Shown here piece after piece: positions 26,657 to 34,510 of a stretch of 59,911 nucleotides of DNA. Positions within the stretch are counted from its first letter, which is position 1, and every line of letters starts with the position of its first letter. The notes under the pieces were generated by a model. The model worked only from the letters and a program-made list of their open reading frames with translations. It had not been told where the DNA came from and searched no databases. The stretch spans positions 1 through 59,911 of the forward strand of contig NZ_JOGO01000044.1 of NCBI RefSeq assembly GCF_000719475.1. The letters are read 5' to 3'. Source of the DNA: Streptomyces sp. NRRL F-5630 (GTDB lineage Bacteria > Actinomycetota > Actinomycetes > Streptomycetales > Streptomycetaceae). The position numbers and the translations under genes were made by a program.

Positions 26657-27238
26657 TCAGTCGAGCCGCGTGGCCGCCGCGTGGAGTTCGCGCAGGGCCG
26701 CGAGGGTGTGGTCCCCGAGGGTGCCGGGTTCCTCGTCCCGCGCCGGGTCGATCCACCGCCCGTACCCGGTCTTGAAGGCGAGCACGCCCAGTTCGGCGGC
26801 CACCCGCGCCGCGACGGCGGGCACTCCCCGCGCGACGAGCGCGTCCTTCATCGCCTCGGCCATGCCGACGCTCTTGAGCGCCTCCCGCTCCTGCAACTCC
26901 TTGTTCGCGTCGACGGCCGCGCGCATCAGCGGGCTCAGTTCCCGGTTGAACGTCGTCATCTCCGCCGAGACGCGTGCGAGGCCGTTCGCCACGGCCGCGA
27001 CGGGGGTCGCGTCCGCCGGGGCCGCGCCGATGCCGTCCGCGAGCAGCCGGCTGAGGGCCTCCTGCCCCGCGGTGAGGATGTCCCGCTTGTCGGAGAAGTG
27101 GCGGTGGAACGTGCTGCGTGTCAGACCCGCGTGCGCGGCGATCTGCGCCACTGTCGTGTCGTCGTAGCCGTGCTCGGCGAACAGCCTGAACGCGGACATG
27201 ATCAGGCGCTGCCGCGCGTCCGGCTTCCATCTCGGCAT
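26657..27238 (-). CDS. TetR family transcriptional regulator
   Basis: TetR-type repressor (193 residues). The helix-turn-helix is at about residues 10-55 (LIMSAFRLFAEHGYDDTTVAQ, split as LIMSAFRLFAEHGYD and TTVAQIAAHAGLTRSTFHRHF). The C-terminal ligand domain is all-helical. It is divergent from the epimerase-like gene at 27324, and two palindromes in the short intergenic space mark it as the likely repressor of both genes. A -10-like TAGAAT (minus strand, 27245-27250) lies six bases before the ATG, suggesting a leaderless, autorepressed transcript. Confidence 0.92.
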   Translation of the reverse strand: MPRWKPDARQRLIMSAFRLFAEHGYDDTTVAQIAAHAGLTRSTFHRHFSDKRDILTAGQEALSRLLADGIGAAPADATPVAAVANGLARVSAEMTTFNRELSPLMRAAVDANKELQEREALKSVGMAEAMKDALVARGVPAVAARVAAELGVLAFKTGYGRWIDPARDEEPGTLGDHTLAALRELHAAATRLD

Positions 27239-27255
27239 GAGTGCATTCTAGCGAT

Positions 27256-27284
27256 GCGACATGTGTCGCCTCGCCGGATACAGT
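27256..27284 (+). promoter_or_regulatory. Promoter of the epimerase-like gene, overlapping operator 1
   Basis: GCGACA (27256-27261), 17 bases and TACAGT (27279-27284) form a plausible vegetative promoter. The -35 is half of the dyad GCGACA-TG-TGTCGC (27256-27269), so TetR binding there would block it and also cover the TetR promoter. Confidence 0.6.
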
Positions 27285-27304
27285 GATGAGACATCTGTCG
27301 CATC
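27285..27304. promoter_or_regulatory. TetR operator 2
   Basis: An imperfect 20-bp dyad (GATGAGACAT / CTGTCGCATC) starts immediately after the -10. It shares the GACA/TGTC core with operator 1. Confidence 0.55.
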
Positions 27305-27323
27305 ACGTCTGGGAGTACGACCC

Positions 27324-28205
27324 ATGAAGGTTTTCGTCACCGGTGGCACGGGGCTGATCGGTTCGGCCGTCGTCGCCGAATTGCTCCGGGCAGGACACAC
27401 CGTCACCGCGCTCACCCGCTCCGAGACCTCCGCGGCCAAGGCGGAGGCGGCGGGCGCCACGGCCCTGCGCGGTGGTCTCACCGACCTCGACGTCCTGCGG
27501 GCGGGGGCCGGGGAGGCGGAGGGCGTCGTCCACCTCGCCTTCGGCAACGACTTCAGCTCGCCCGAGGCCCTCGCGCGGGCGGTCGCCGAGGAGTCCGAGG
27601 CCCTCACCGTGCTGGGCGAGGCGCTGATCGGCTCGGACCGCCCGCTCGTCACCGTGTCGGGCACGCCCTTCGTCCCGGGGCGCGCCGCCACGGAGGAGGA
27701 CCCGGTCCCGACGGACGGCCCGGTCGGGGGCCGTGGCCGCTCCGTGGAGCGCGCCCTCGCGCTCGCCGCGCAGGGGGTGCGCAGCTCCTCCGTCCGCCTC
27801 CCGCGCACCGTCCACCACGACGGCCAGGGCGGCTTCACCGGAATCCTCACCGAGGCCGCCCGCCGCTCCGGGGTCGCCGGCTACCCGGGCGACGGTGCGC
27901 AGCGCTGGCCCGCCGTCCACGCGCTCGACGCCGCCGTGCTCTTCCGCCTGGCCCTGGAGAAGGCTCCGGCGGGGACCGCCTGGCACGCCGTCGCCGACGA
28001 GGGCGTCGCGGTGCGCGACATGGCCGAGGTCATCGGCGAGCGGCTCGGTCTCCCGGTCGAGGCCGTGCCTGCGGAGTCCTTCGGCACGCTCGGAGAGATG
28101 TTCGTGACCGACCAGCCCGCCTCCAGCGCGCACACCCGCGCCGGGCTGGGCTGGGAGCCGAGGCAGCCGGGTCTCCTGGAGGACCTCCGTCACCTCACGA
28201 GCTGA
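27324..28205 (+). CDS. NAD-dependent epimerase/reductase-like SDR protein
   Basis: Atypical SDR protein of 293 residues, substrate unknown. It opens with KVFVTGGTGLIGSAVVAELL (Rossmann motif TGGTGLIG); the C-terminal part (HAVADEGVAVRDMAEVIGERL and TRAGLGWEPRQPGLLEDL) is like that of small actinobacterial epimerase or reductase proteins. A classical YxxxK is not obvious: the corresponding segment reads GGRGRSVERALALA, so the active site may be modified. GGGAG (27311-27315) precedes the ATG. It is probably repressed by the divergent TetR protein, and a 12-bp hairpin follows. Confidence 0.82.
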   Translation: MKVFVTGGTGLIGSAVVAELLRAGHTVTALTRSETSAAKAEAAGATALRGGLTDLDVLRAGAGEAEGVVHLAFGNDFSSPEALARAVAEESEALTVLGEALIGSDRPLVTVSGTPFVPGRAATEEDPVPTDGPVGGRGRSVERALALAAQGVRSSSVRLPRTVHHDGQGGFTGILTEAARRSGVAGYPGDGAQRWPAVHALDAAVLFRLALEKAPAGTAWHAVADEGVAVRDMAEVIGERLGLPVEAVPAESFGTLGEMFVTDQPASSAHTRAGLGWEPRQPGLLEDLRHLTS

Positions 28206-28215
28206 CACGGGGAGG

Positions 28216-28252
28216 TGGTGGGCCGCCCGGCGCCCGCACCGGCGGCCCACCA
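28216..28252 (+). terminator. Hairpin after the epimerase-like gene
   Basis: A perfect 12-bp inverted repeat (28216-28227 with 28241-28252, 13-base loop) lies 10 bases after the stop. Confidence 0.72.
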
Positions 28253-28411
28253 TGCGTCCCGGGCGCTGCCCGACGGGTGCGGCGGGCACGGCTCACGGGC
28301 CGGTCCGGGTGGACGCGCGAGGTGGCGCGCGGGTGCGCGCGAGCGGCGTGCGGCCCACGCGGCGTCCCGTCCGTGCGCGAGGTGCGCGCGGCGGGTGGGG
28401 GACCGGCGGGG

Positions 28412-29773
28412 CTATCCGGTGGACCCCGCGTTCTCCTCGCGCTTCCTCGCCTCCCGCCTGCCGCCCCGCTGGCCGGGCAGGCGGGAGGCGGGACGGCGGC
28501 GGGGCGTGAGGCGGGTCCTGGCGCGCGTCAGCAGGGGGTGCCGTTCGCGTTGTTCACGGGCGTTGCGGTCGAGTTCGTCCAGGAGCCGCTGGGATCGCTG
28601 TTCCAGGTCGAGTTCGGCGAGGATGCGGTCGATCTCGGTCAGCAGTGCTCCGTACAGGTACCAGTGGCCGTCCTCCGTACGGGCGCTCTCGCGCAACAGC
28701 GTGCCGACGCGGGCGCGTTCACGGCGGGCGGCGTGGAGTTCGGCGGCGAGCCGGTCCTCGGCGGCCTCCGCGCTCTCGCTCACCGGGTGCGTCACGAGGA
28801 CGGAGAAGCTCACGATCGCGTCGGCGACCTGCGCGAGCAGGCTCTCCACGGCCTGGGCCGCCTTCGGCTCGAAGAGCGCGGCGGTGTCCTCGGACTCCCG
28901 TACCCGCGCCAGGTCCGTGAAGGTGCGCGCGAGCACCCGCAGGACCACCGTGCAGATCTCCAGCGTGTCGAGCCCCGTGCGCAGCACGACCCGGTTGAGC
29001 AGCCCCTCGCGCACGCGCGGGTTGAACCGCAGGCTCTCCTCCGCCTGCCGCAGTGCCGCGTCCACCTCGGCGATGTCCCTGTCCAGGTCCCGCGCCTCCT
29101 GGAGGGTGGCCCGCGCCTCGCGCACCGGGTCGCTGCTGCTCAGCTCCTCACCGATGCGCAGCAGGAGCCGCCGCATCCGCCGGGCCAGGTCCTCCAGCGC
29201 GTCCCCCGCGGTCCCGGTCCACACCGGCGGCGCGAGGACGGCGTTGACGAGCAGTCCCACCGCCGCGCCGATCACCGTCTCCAGCACCCGGTCCCAGGCC
29301 GTGTCCGTGACCCGGCTGACGCCGAGCACGAGCATCGCGCTGATCGCCACCTCCGGCACGAACTCGCTGACCCGGACAAGGTGTCCGACGACGAGGGCCG
29401 CCAGGATGAGCAGCCCGAGGCTCCACCACGTCAGCCCGACGAGCGCGCTGAAGCCGATCGCGACGAGCACCCCCGCGATGACCGCGTTGACGCGCCGGAC
29501 ACCGGTGGTGAGGGTCGCGTAGAGCGTCACCTGCACCGTGAGGAGCGCGGTGAGCGGGGCGGTGAGCGGCGCCGGAGTGTCGCTCACGTGCTGGGCGACG
29601 ACGTACGCGAGCGTCGCCGCCCCCGCGGCCCGTACGGAGCGGACCACCGTGGCCTCGCGCCACACCCGCTCCCACAGGTGCGCCACGCGCTCCGACGCGC
29701 TGCCCTCACCGCGCAGCCGCCGCCACGCCGCCCCCAGCTCTCCCCTGAGCTTCGCCCTCTGTTGATCAAGCAC
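28412..29773 (-). CDS. FUSC family membrane protein (aromatic acid exporter-like)
   Basis: Membrane protein of 453 residues of the fusaric-acid-resistance/aromatic-acid-exporter type. About six N-terminal helices (residues 40-180, with APLTAPLTALLTVQVTLYA, VNAVIAGVLVAIGFSALVG and PEVAISAMLVLGVSR) are followed by a long cytoplasmic helical domain containing EVDAALRQAEESLRFNPRVRE. GTG 29773 with GGAAGGAAA upstream is the likely start; the frame is open to 30082. It is a close paralogue of the protein at 43930-45228. It is divergent from an MFS gene, and the pair may export related compounds. Confidence 0.85.
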   Translation of the reverse strand: MLDQQRAKLRGELGAAWRRLRGEGSASERVAHLWERVWREATVVRSVRAAGAATLAYVVAQHVSDTPAPLTAPLTALLTVQVTLYATLTTGVRRVNAVIAGVLVAIGFSALVGLTWWSLGLLILAALVVGHLVRVSEFVPEVAISAMLVLGVSRVTDTAWDRVLETVIGAAVGLLVNAVLAPPVWTGTAGDALEDLARRMRRLLLRIGEELSSSDPVREARATLQEARDLDRDIAEVDAALRQAEESLRFNPRVREGLLNRVVLRTGLDTLEICTVVLRVLARTFTDLARVRESEDTAALFEPKAAQAVESLLAQVADAIVSFSVLVTHPVSESAEAAEDRLAAELHAARRERARVGTLLRESARTEDGHWYLYGALLTEIDRILAELDLEQRSQRLLDELDRNAREQRERHPLLTRARTRLTPRRRPASRLPGQRGGRREARKREENAGSTG

Positions 29774-29878
29774 GCCGGTTTCCTTCCCCGCTTCCCGCGA
29801 AACCAGCCCTGCGGTCGCGGGTTTCTTGCCCAGCGCACCGGGATCGATCCCGCAGGGGATGAGCAGGACCGCATTCAT

Positions 29879-29912
29879 GCATTGGACGCATTGGATGGGC
29901 CATGCATACATT
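29879..29912 (+). promoter_or_regulatory. Tandem 9-bp repeat and promoter of the MFS gene
   Basis: GCATTGGAC (29879-29887) and GCATTGGAT (29888-29896) are in tandem, preceded by GCATTCAT (29871-29878). TTGGAC (29882-29887) and TACATT (29907-29912) could be -35 and -10 elements with a 19-base spacer. Transcription would then begin at or next to the GTG at 29919. The repeats would place a regulator on the -35. Confidence 0.45.
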
Positions 29913-29918
29913 TTCGGG

Positions 29919-31274
29919 GTGACCCCGCCCCCCGCCGAAGGCCCCTCCGCCGCGGGCTCCCCAGCCCCCGGCCCCCGCCCTCCCGCCGCCCCGCGCGTCC
30001 TCCCGCCGCCCCACCACGCGGGAACCCCCGCCTTCCGGCGGGCCTCGGGCGCCCTCTTCGCCGCCGGGCTCGGCACGTTCATGACGCTCTACTGCGTGCA
30101 GGCGCTCCTGCCGTCCCTCGCGCACGACCTCGACCTCTCCCCGGCGGGCGCCTCGCTCAGCGTCTCCGTCGCGACGCTCGCGATGGCCGTCGGCGTCATC
30201 CCGCTCACCGCGCTCTCGGACGCCTGGAACCGCACGACGATGATGTCGCTCGCGCTCGGCGCGGCGGCCGTCTTCGGCATCGCCTCGGCCTTCGCCCCGA
30301 ACTTCCCCGTCCTCCTCGTCCTGCGCCTGCTCCAGGGCCTCGCGCTCGCCGGGCTCCAGGCCACCGCGATGTCGTACCTCTCCGAGGAGGTGCACCCCGG
30401 CTCGCTCGGCGGCGCGATGGGCCTGTACGTGGCGGGCAACGGCATCGGCGGCATGCTCGGCCGCCTCGCCGCCGACGGCGTTCTCCAGCTCACCCACTCC
30501 TGGCGCTGGTCGATCGGCGCGGTCGGCGTCATCGCCGCCGTGTGCGCGCTCGTCTTCCGCCTCACCATCCCGCCCTCCGTCCGCTTCGTCCCCAAGGGCG
30601 CCTCCCCGCGCGCCCTCGCGCGCGGCGTCGTCCGGGCCCTGCCCGACAGCGGGCTGCTGCGCCTCTACCTCATCGGCTTCGTCGCGATGGCCGCCTTCGT
30701 CACCGTCTACAACTACCTCGGCTTCCGCCTCATCGCCCCGCCCTTCTCGCTCTCCGAGGGCACCGCGGGACTGCTCTTCATCACCTACGTCTCCGGCTCC
30801 TTCTCCTCCGCGCTCGCGGGCCGCCTCGTCGACCGCCTCAGCCGCCGCCTCGTCCTCGTGCCCGCGCTGCTCGTCACGCTCGGCGGTCTCGCGCTCATGC
30901 TGATACCGAGCCTCGGCGCCGTGATCCCCGGGCTCGTCGTCTTCACCATGGGCTTCTTCGCGGCGCACGCCGTCGCGAGCGGCTGGGTCGGGGCCCGCTC
31001 GAAGGCCGTCGGGGCGCAGGGCGCGGCCGTCTACCTGTTCTTCTACTACGTGGGCAGCGCGCTCGGCGGCTCGGCGGGCGGCACCGTCTACGGACACGGC
31101 CACTGGAGCGCGCTCACCCTCTACACCGGCGCCCTCGTCGCCGTGGGCCTGCTCAGCGCACTGAGCCTCGGCCGGTCGCGGAAGGCGGGCGGGGAGACGG
31201 GGGCCGCCACCTCGGGCGGGAAGCGTCCCGCCACCACGGTGGAGGTGCCGGCCACCGCGCCCCGTACCCCGTAG
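29919..31274 (+). CDS. MFS transporter (AraJ/YnfM-like exporter)
   Basis: Major facilitator protein of about 451 residues with 12 helices after a Pro-rich N-terminal stretch of about 35 residues. Loop 2-3 (LTALSDAWNRTTMM) is degenerate. LLQGLALAGLQATAMSYLSEEV and MGLYVAGNGIGGMLGR match the YnfM/AraJ-type exporter branch. GTG 29919 is favoured over the upstream in-frame ATG at 29826 because a promoter-like element ends just before it, which implies leaderless translation. It is divergent from the FUSC gene with 145 bases between. Confidence 0.85.
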   Translation: MTPPPAEGPSAAGSPAPGPRPPAAPRVLPPPHHAGTPAFRRASGALFAAGLGTFMTLYCVQALLPSLAHDLDLSPAGASLSVSVATLAMAVGVIPLTALSDAWNRTTMMSLALGAAAVFGIASAFAPNFPVLLVLRLLQGLALAGLQATAMSYLSEEVHPGSLGGAMGLYVAGNGIGGMLGRLAADGVLQLTHSWRWSIGAVGVIAAVCALVFRLTIPPSVRFVPKGASPRALARGVVRALPDSGLLRLYLIGFVAMAAFVTVYNYLGFRLIAPPFSLSEGTAGLLFITYVSGSFSSALAGRLVDRLSRRLVLVPALLVTLGGLALMLIPSLGAVIPGLVVFTMGFFAAHAVASGWVGARSKAVGAQGAAVYLFFYYVGSALGGSAGGTVYGHGHWSALTLYTGALVAVGLLSALSLGRSRKAGGETGAATSGGKRPATTVEVPATAPRTP

Positions 31275-31426
31275 CGCGTCCCGAGGTGGTGCGGTCACCC
31301 GCCGACACCTCTCGTGTTGCGGGCGTCACCCTTTCGGGCCAGATTGGCACTGACCCTCAGAACGTCAGCGCTCACCCCCCGTGTACGGGGGCAGGGGTGT
31401 GGGCTTCGGGTAAGGAGCCAAGAGTC

Positions 31427-31954
31427 ATGGCTGGTGTGGTCAACCGCCGCTACCACCTCGCGTGCGAACCCACGCGGGAGCGGCTTTCCCAGATGCGGCG
31501 CATCGCCGCCGCCCATCTGCGCCACTGGGGCCTGGACCTCCAGGTCGCGCCCGTGTGCGCGGCCCTGGACGAACTGCTGCGCAACGTCGTGGAGCACGCC
31601 GACACCGGGGACGGGCGGTGCGCGCTCGAACTGCGCTGGAGCGGCAGACAGCTCACCGTCTCGGTCTCCGACCGCGACCCGCGCCTGCCCCGGCTGCACT
31701 CCGCGAGCACGGGCGGCCTCGCCCGCGTCGCCGCGCTGAGCGACAGCTGGGGCACATGCGCCACCGAGGACGGCGGCAAGGCCGTCTGGTTCACCCGCAA
31801 GGTCGCCGACGCCCAGCGGGTGCCCCTGCCGCAGGCCGTCCCCGAGACACTCGCCCCCGAGGCCCAGCCGCTCCCCGTGTCCCTGCCGGTACCGCAGGAG
31901 GGCGATCCCGTCCTGGCGGAGCAGCCGCTGCGGGCCGGGGCCGAGGCACGGTGA
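31427..31954 (+). CDS. RsbW-like ATP-binding protein
   Basis: GHKL ATP-binding protein (175 residues). The N box is ALDELLRNVVEHADTGDG (about residues 48-65), the acidic strand is LTVSVSDRDPRLPRL, and the glycine loop is TGGLARVAALSDSWG. A 55-residue Pro/Glu-rich C-terminal extension follows. It is of the streptomycete class thought to antagonise sigma or anti-sigma partners. AAGGAG fixes ATG 31427. Its stop overlaps the start of a DUF5133 gene, so the two products are made together. Confidence 0.88.
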   Translation: MAGVVNRRYHLACEPTRERLSQMRRIAAAHLRHWGLDLQVAPVCAALDELLRNVVEHADTGDGRCALELRWSGRQLTVSVSDRDPRLPRLHSASTGGLARVAALSDSWGTCATEDGGKAVWFTRKVADAQRVPLPQAVPETLAPEAQPLPVSLPVPQEGDPVLAEQPLRAGAEAR

Positions 31955-32394
31955 GCGCCATGGACGGCGTCCGGGCACCGGTCTGGCCCGCCGGGGCGAT
32001 CCGCCGCACCGGCGCGAGCCGCCCCACGAGGCCCCCACGGCCCGTACGCGAACCGGAGCCCGCGCCCGCGCCCGCCGCGCCCACACCGCTGCGCCCCGAG
32101 CGCCGCGCCGTGGCCCGCGTGCTCGACCGCTACCGCGCCTGGGAACGGCTCACGCTCGACCACCCCGCCAACGGCACCGTGCGCCGCCGCTTCGAGGCGA
32201 CCGCGTACACGCTGTGCGTTCTCATGGCACGCCGGACGAGCCGCGAGGCGGCCCACGCGGCCGAGCACTACCTCGGCGACACCCGCCGCCGGGGCCGTGC
32301 CATCGCCCCGCCGGAGCCGGACCGCCCCGAACCGGTGCCGCCCGGCCGCCCCGTGCGGCCCGTCGCGCCGCGCGACGCGGTACCGGTGGGCTGA
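31951..32394 (+). CDS. DUF5133-like protein coupled to the ATP-binding protein
   Basis: Protein of 147 residues with Pro/Arg-rich flanks and a conserved centre (about 50-100: AVARVLDRYRAWERLTLDHP, TAYTLCVLMARRTSREAAHAAEHYL). The centre resembles the DUF5133 protein at 15899-16189, with the shared Y-T-L-C-V segment. GTG 31951 overlaps the stop of the ATP-binding gene by four bases (GTGA). The coupling hints that the two proteins act together, though no function is known. A bidirectional hairpin follows. Confidence 0.75.
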   Translation: MSAMDGVRAPVWPAGAIRRTGASRPTRPPRPVREPEPAPAPAAPTPLRPERRAVARVLDRYRAWERLTLDHPANGTVRRRFEATAYTLCVLMARRTSREAAHAAEHYLGDTRRRGRAIAPPEPDRPEPVPPGRPVRPVAPRDAVPVG

Positions 32395-32400
32395 CGTTCC

Positions 32401-32443
32401 GCCACGGCCCCGCCCCGTACCCGCACGGGGGTGGGGCCGTGGC
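32401..32443. terminator. Bidirectional hairpin
   Basis: A 14-bp inverted repeat with one G-U type pair (32401-32414 with 32430-32443) lies between the DUF5133-like gene and the minus-strand small ORF ending at 32459. Confidence 0.75.
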
Positions 32444-32458
32444 CTGTCGCGCCGCGCC

Positions 32459-32644
32459 TCACCCGCGGGTCGGGCGGGGAAGAGCGACGCGCCCGCCCGC
32501 GCGTGGCGGATCCCCGGCGGCGAGCGTGCGGAGCACGTCCGCCAGCACGTCGCCGAGCACCACCGGCTCGTCCGCCGTGCCGCGCCCGCCCGCCACCTCC
32601 CTGGTCCCGCGTTCCCGAACCACCGTCGTCGCCGTCCCGCTCAT
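32459..32644 (-). CDS. Hypothetical protein (61 aa)
   Basis: Unrecognised small protein with a coding-like centre (DEPVVLGDVLADVLRTLAAGD) between Arg/Gly-rich ends. ATG 32644 has a weak GGGGTGA upstream; the frame is open to 32698. It lies 108 bases downstream of the DinB gene on the same strand and ends at a hairpin, which gives some support. No function can be assigned. Confidence 0.4.
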   Translation of the reverse strand: MSGTATTVVRERGTREVAGGRGTADEPVVLGDVLADVLRTLAAGDPPRAGGRVALPRPTRG

Positions 32645-32752
32645 CCCGGTCACCCCAGTCCCGTGGGCGCGGTGTCCACGTGCCGGGCATCGTCGCACCG
32701 GGGTCTGACAACGGGGTGACGGTACGGGGACGTGCGGGCGAGGGGCCGGGGC

Positions 32753-33262
32753 TCAACGCCGCTCCAGCACCCCCCGCACGAACGCCGCCTGGCCCGCGTG
32801 CTGGTGACAGTCCCCGAGCACGCTCACGAGACGGACGCCGAGCGTGACCGGGGGCGACCAGTTCTCGTCGACGACGCGGTCCAGGTCGGCGTCCGAGAGC
32901 CCGGAGACGTACGCGAGGGTCCTCTCGTGCACCGCGTCGAAGTAGCCCAGCAGCGGTTCAGGGCCGCTCACCCGCACCCGGCCCACCTCCGCCGCGCTCA
33001 TCCCGTAGCCCGTCGCCCCGTCCGGGAACGGCAGCCCGAAGCGCTCCGCCCACCCGGACGCCGTCCACACCTGCTCCTCGCCCGCCGCGTCCGCGAGGTG
33101 GTCGTCCTGGACCCGGCTCAGGTGCCACACGAGCCAGGCGATCGAGTTCGCGTCCGGATCGAGCCGCTCCCCGAGCTGTTCGCCCGTCAGGCCCTCGACC
33201 GCCGCGTGCACCTCCTCCGCAATCCGCCCGAACCCGTCACTGAGCAGCTCCGCACCACGCAT
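32753..33262 (-). CDS. DinB/DUF664 family protein (possible mycothiol transferase)
   Basis: Four-helix DinB-fold protein of 169 residues, a superfamily including mycothiol- and bacillithiol-dependent metalloenzymes. Candidate metal-binding histidines are His47 (WLVWHLSRVQDDH), His55, and the C-terminal pair in GDCHQHAGQAAFVRG. A mycothiol-dependent transferase role is plausible for an actinomycete but unproven. ATG 33262 starts the conserved helix; the frame stays open to 33616 through non-conserved Ala/Arg-rich sequence. Confidence 0.82.
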   Translation of the reverse strand: MRGAELLSDGFGRIAEEVHAAVEGLTGEQLGERLDPDANSIAWLVWHLSRVQDDHLADAAGEEQVWTASGWAERFGLPFPDGATGYGMSAAEVGRVRVSGPEPLLGYFDAVHERTLAYVSGLSDADLDRVVDENWSPPVTLGVRLVSVLGDCHQHAGQAAFVRGVLERR

Positions 33263-33720
33263 CGCGCACACCACCTCTCGTCGGCACCGGCCTCGGGACA
33301 CCCCCGGGACCGCCTCCCCCACCATGCCGCCTGCCCCACGCCTCCGCACCCGAACCGGCACCTCGGCGGCCCCGGCCGCGGCGCCGGTCAGCGCGCTCGC
33401 CCCGGCCCCTGCGCCGCCCGGCGGCGATCCGTCCGTATGAGGGGACGGGACTCCGGCCGGGGACCTGACCGCCGCCGGGCGCGTCCGCGCGCAGGCCGCC
33501 AGGCGCGCCGACGCGGAACGCGCGGCCCCCGCACCCGCCGTCGCCGGGCCCACCACTTGCACCTGTCCGCTCTCGCACCCTGCTGTCAGCTCCCGTGCCC
33601 CGGTACCTTCGTCCACCGGAACGACCGATGAGGCGCGGAGGCCGCCGCGGCCCCCGCCGTCGCGGACCGGGCCGCGGCGAGCCGGCCCCGGCCTCCGACA
33701 TCCACGAAAGGGGCCCTCCC
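33263..33720. other. Divergent intergenic region, DinB / hydrolase
   Basis: 458 bases with no gene I can support. Open frames here (for example the upstream extensions of both neighbours) are Arg/Pro/Ala-rich and look like composition artefacts. No promoter or dyad stands out. Confidence 0.4.
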
Positions 33721-34494
33721 GTGGCCGAGTCGGCGACCCACCTCGACTGGGGCGGTGACGGTCCGCCCGTCGTGCTCCTGCACGGCCTCGCGGGATACGC
33801 GGGGGAGTGGGAGTCCGTCGCCGTCCGCCTGCGGGCGCGGGGGCGTCGCGTGGTCGCGATGGACCTGCGAGGGCACGGAGGGAGGGTGCGCCACCCGCGC
33901 GACACGCGTGCGAGCGCGCACGCCGACGATGTCGCCCGGCTGCTCGGGCGCCTCGGTGCCGGGCCCGCCGTACTCGTCGGGCAGTCGCTCGGCGGGCGGG
34001 TGGCGCTCCGCGCTGCGGAGGAACACCCCTCCCTGGTACGGGGCCTGGCGCTCGTCGAGGCGGACGCGCGGCCCGTGTCCGAGGCGCCGGGCGATGCCGC
34101 GATCCGGTGGTTGCGGTCCTGGCCGCTGCCCTTCCCGGATCGCGCGAGCGCGGCGGCGTGGCTCGGCGGGGGAGCGGTCGGGGACGCGTGGGCGGGCGGG
34201 CTCGAAGAGCGCGAAGGGGGGCTTCGGCCGCGCTTCGACGTCGATGTGCTCGCCCGCCTCTTCGACGCCCTCCTCCGCGCGCCCTCCTGGCCCGCGTGGA
34301 CCGCGCCGGGACTCCCCGTCCTGCTGCTCGTCGCCGAGCACGGCATCCTCGCGCCCTCCGCGGTGCGGGCCATGCTCGCCGCGCGTCCCGACGCGTGGTC
34401 CCTCGGGGTGCCGGGGGCCGGGCACGACGTGCACCTCGAACGGCCCGACGCCGTGGCCGGGTTCCTCGACGCGTTCCTCGCGGCCCACGTCTGA
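33721..34494 (+). CDS. Alpha/beta hydrolase
   Basis: Alpha/beta-hydrolase-fold enzyme of 257 residues, substrate unknown. The oxyanion-hole segment is VVLLHGLAGYAGEW, the nucleophile Ser89 lies in the elbow LVGQSLGGRVAL, and the catalytic His is in GAGHDVHLERPD near the C-terminus. An acidic residue for the triad may be in LLLVAEHGILA. GTG 33721 with GAAAGGGG upstream is preferred to the open frame from 33595, whose extra residues are Arg/Pro-rich. Its 3' end converges on the MMPL gene with a 16-base gap. Confidence 0.87.
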   Translation: MAESATHLDWGGDGPPVVLLHGLAGYAGEWESVAVRLRARGRRVVAMDLRGHGGRVRHPRDTRASAHADDVARLLGRLGAGPAVLVGQSLGGRVALRAAEEHPSLVRGLALVEADARPVSEAPGDAAIRWLRSWPLPFPDRASAAAWLGGGAVGDAWAGGLEEREGGLRPRFDVDVLARLFDALLRAPSWPAWTAPGLPVLLLVAEHGILAPSAVRAMLAARPDAWSLGVPGAGHDVHLERPDAVAGFLDAFLAAHV

Positions 34495-34510
34495 GGACCC
34501 GGCCCCCGGG

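Noticed and set aside
31408..31413. GGGTAA before the second ATP-binding gene as a SigB promoter
   Set aside because: The -35 position reads GGGC or similar, without the required T.
28277..31426. Long upstream extension of the ATP-binding protein frame
   Set aside because: It overlaps the FUSC and MFS genes and is low-complexity; ATG 31427 with AAGGAG is the true start.
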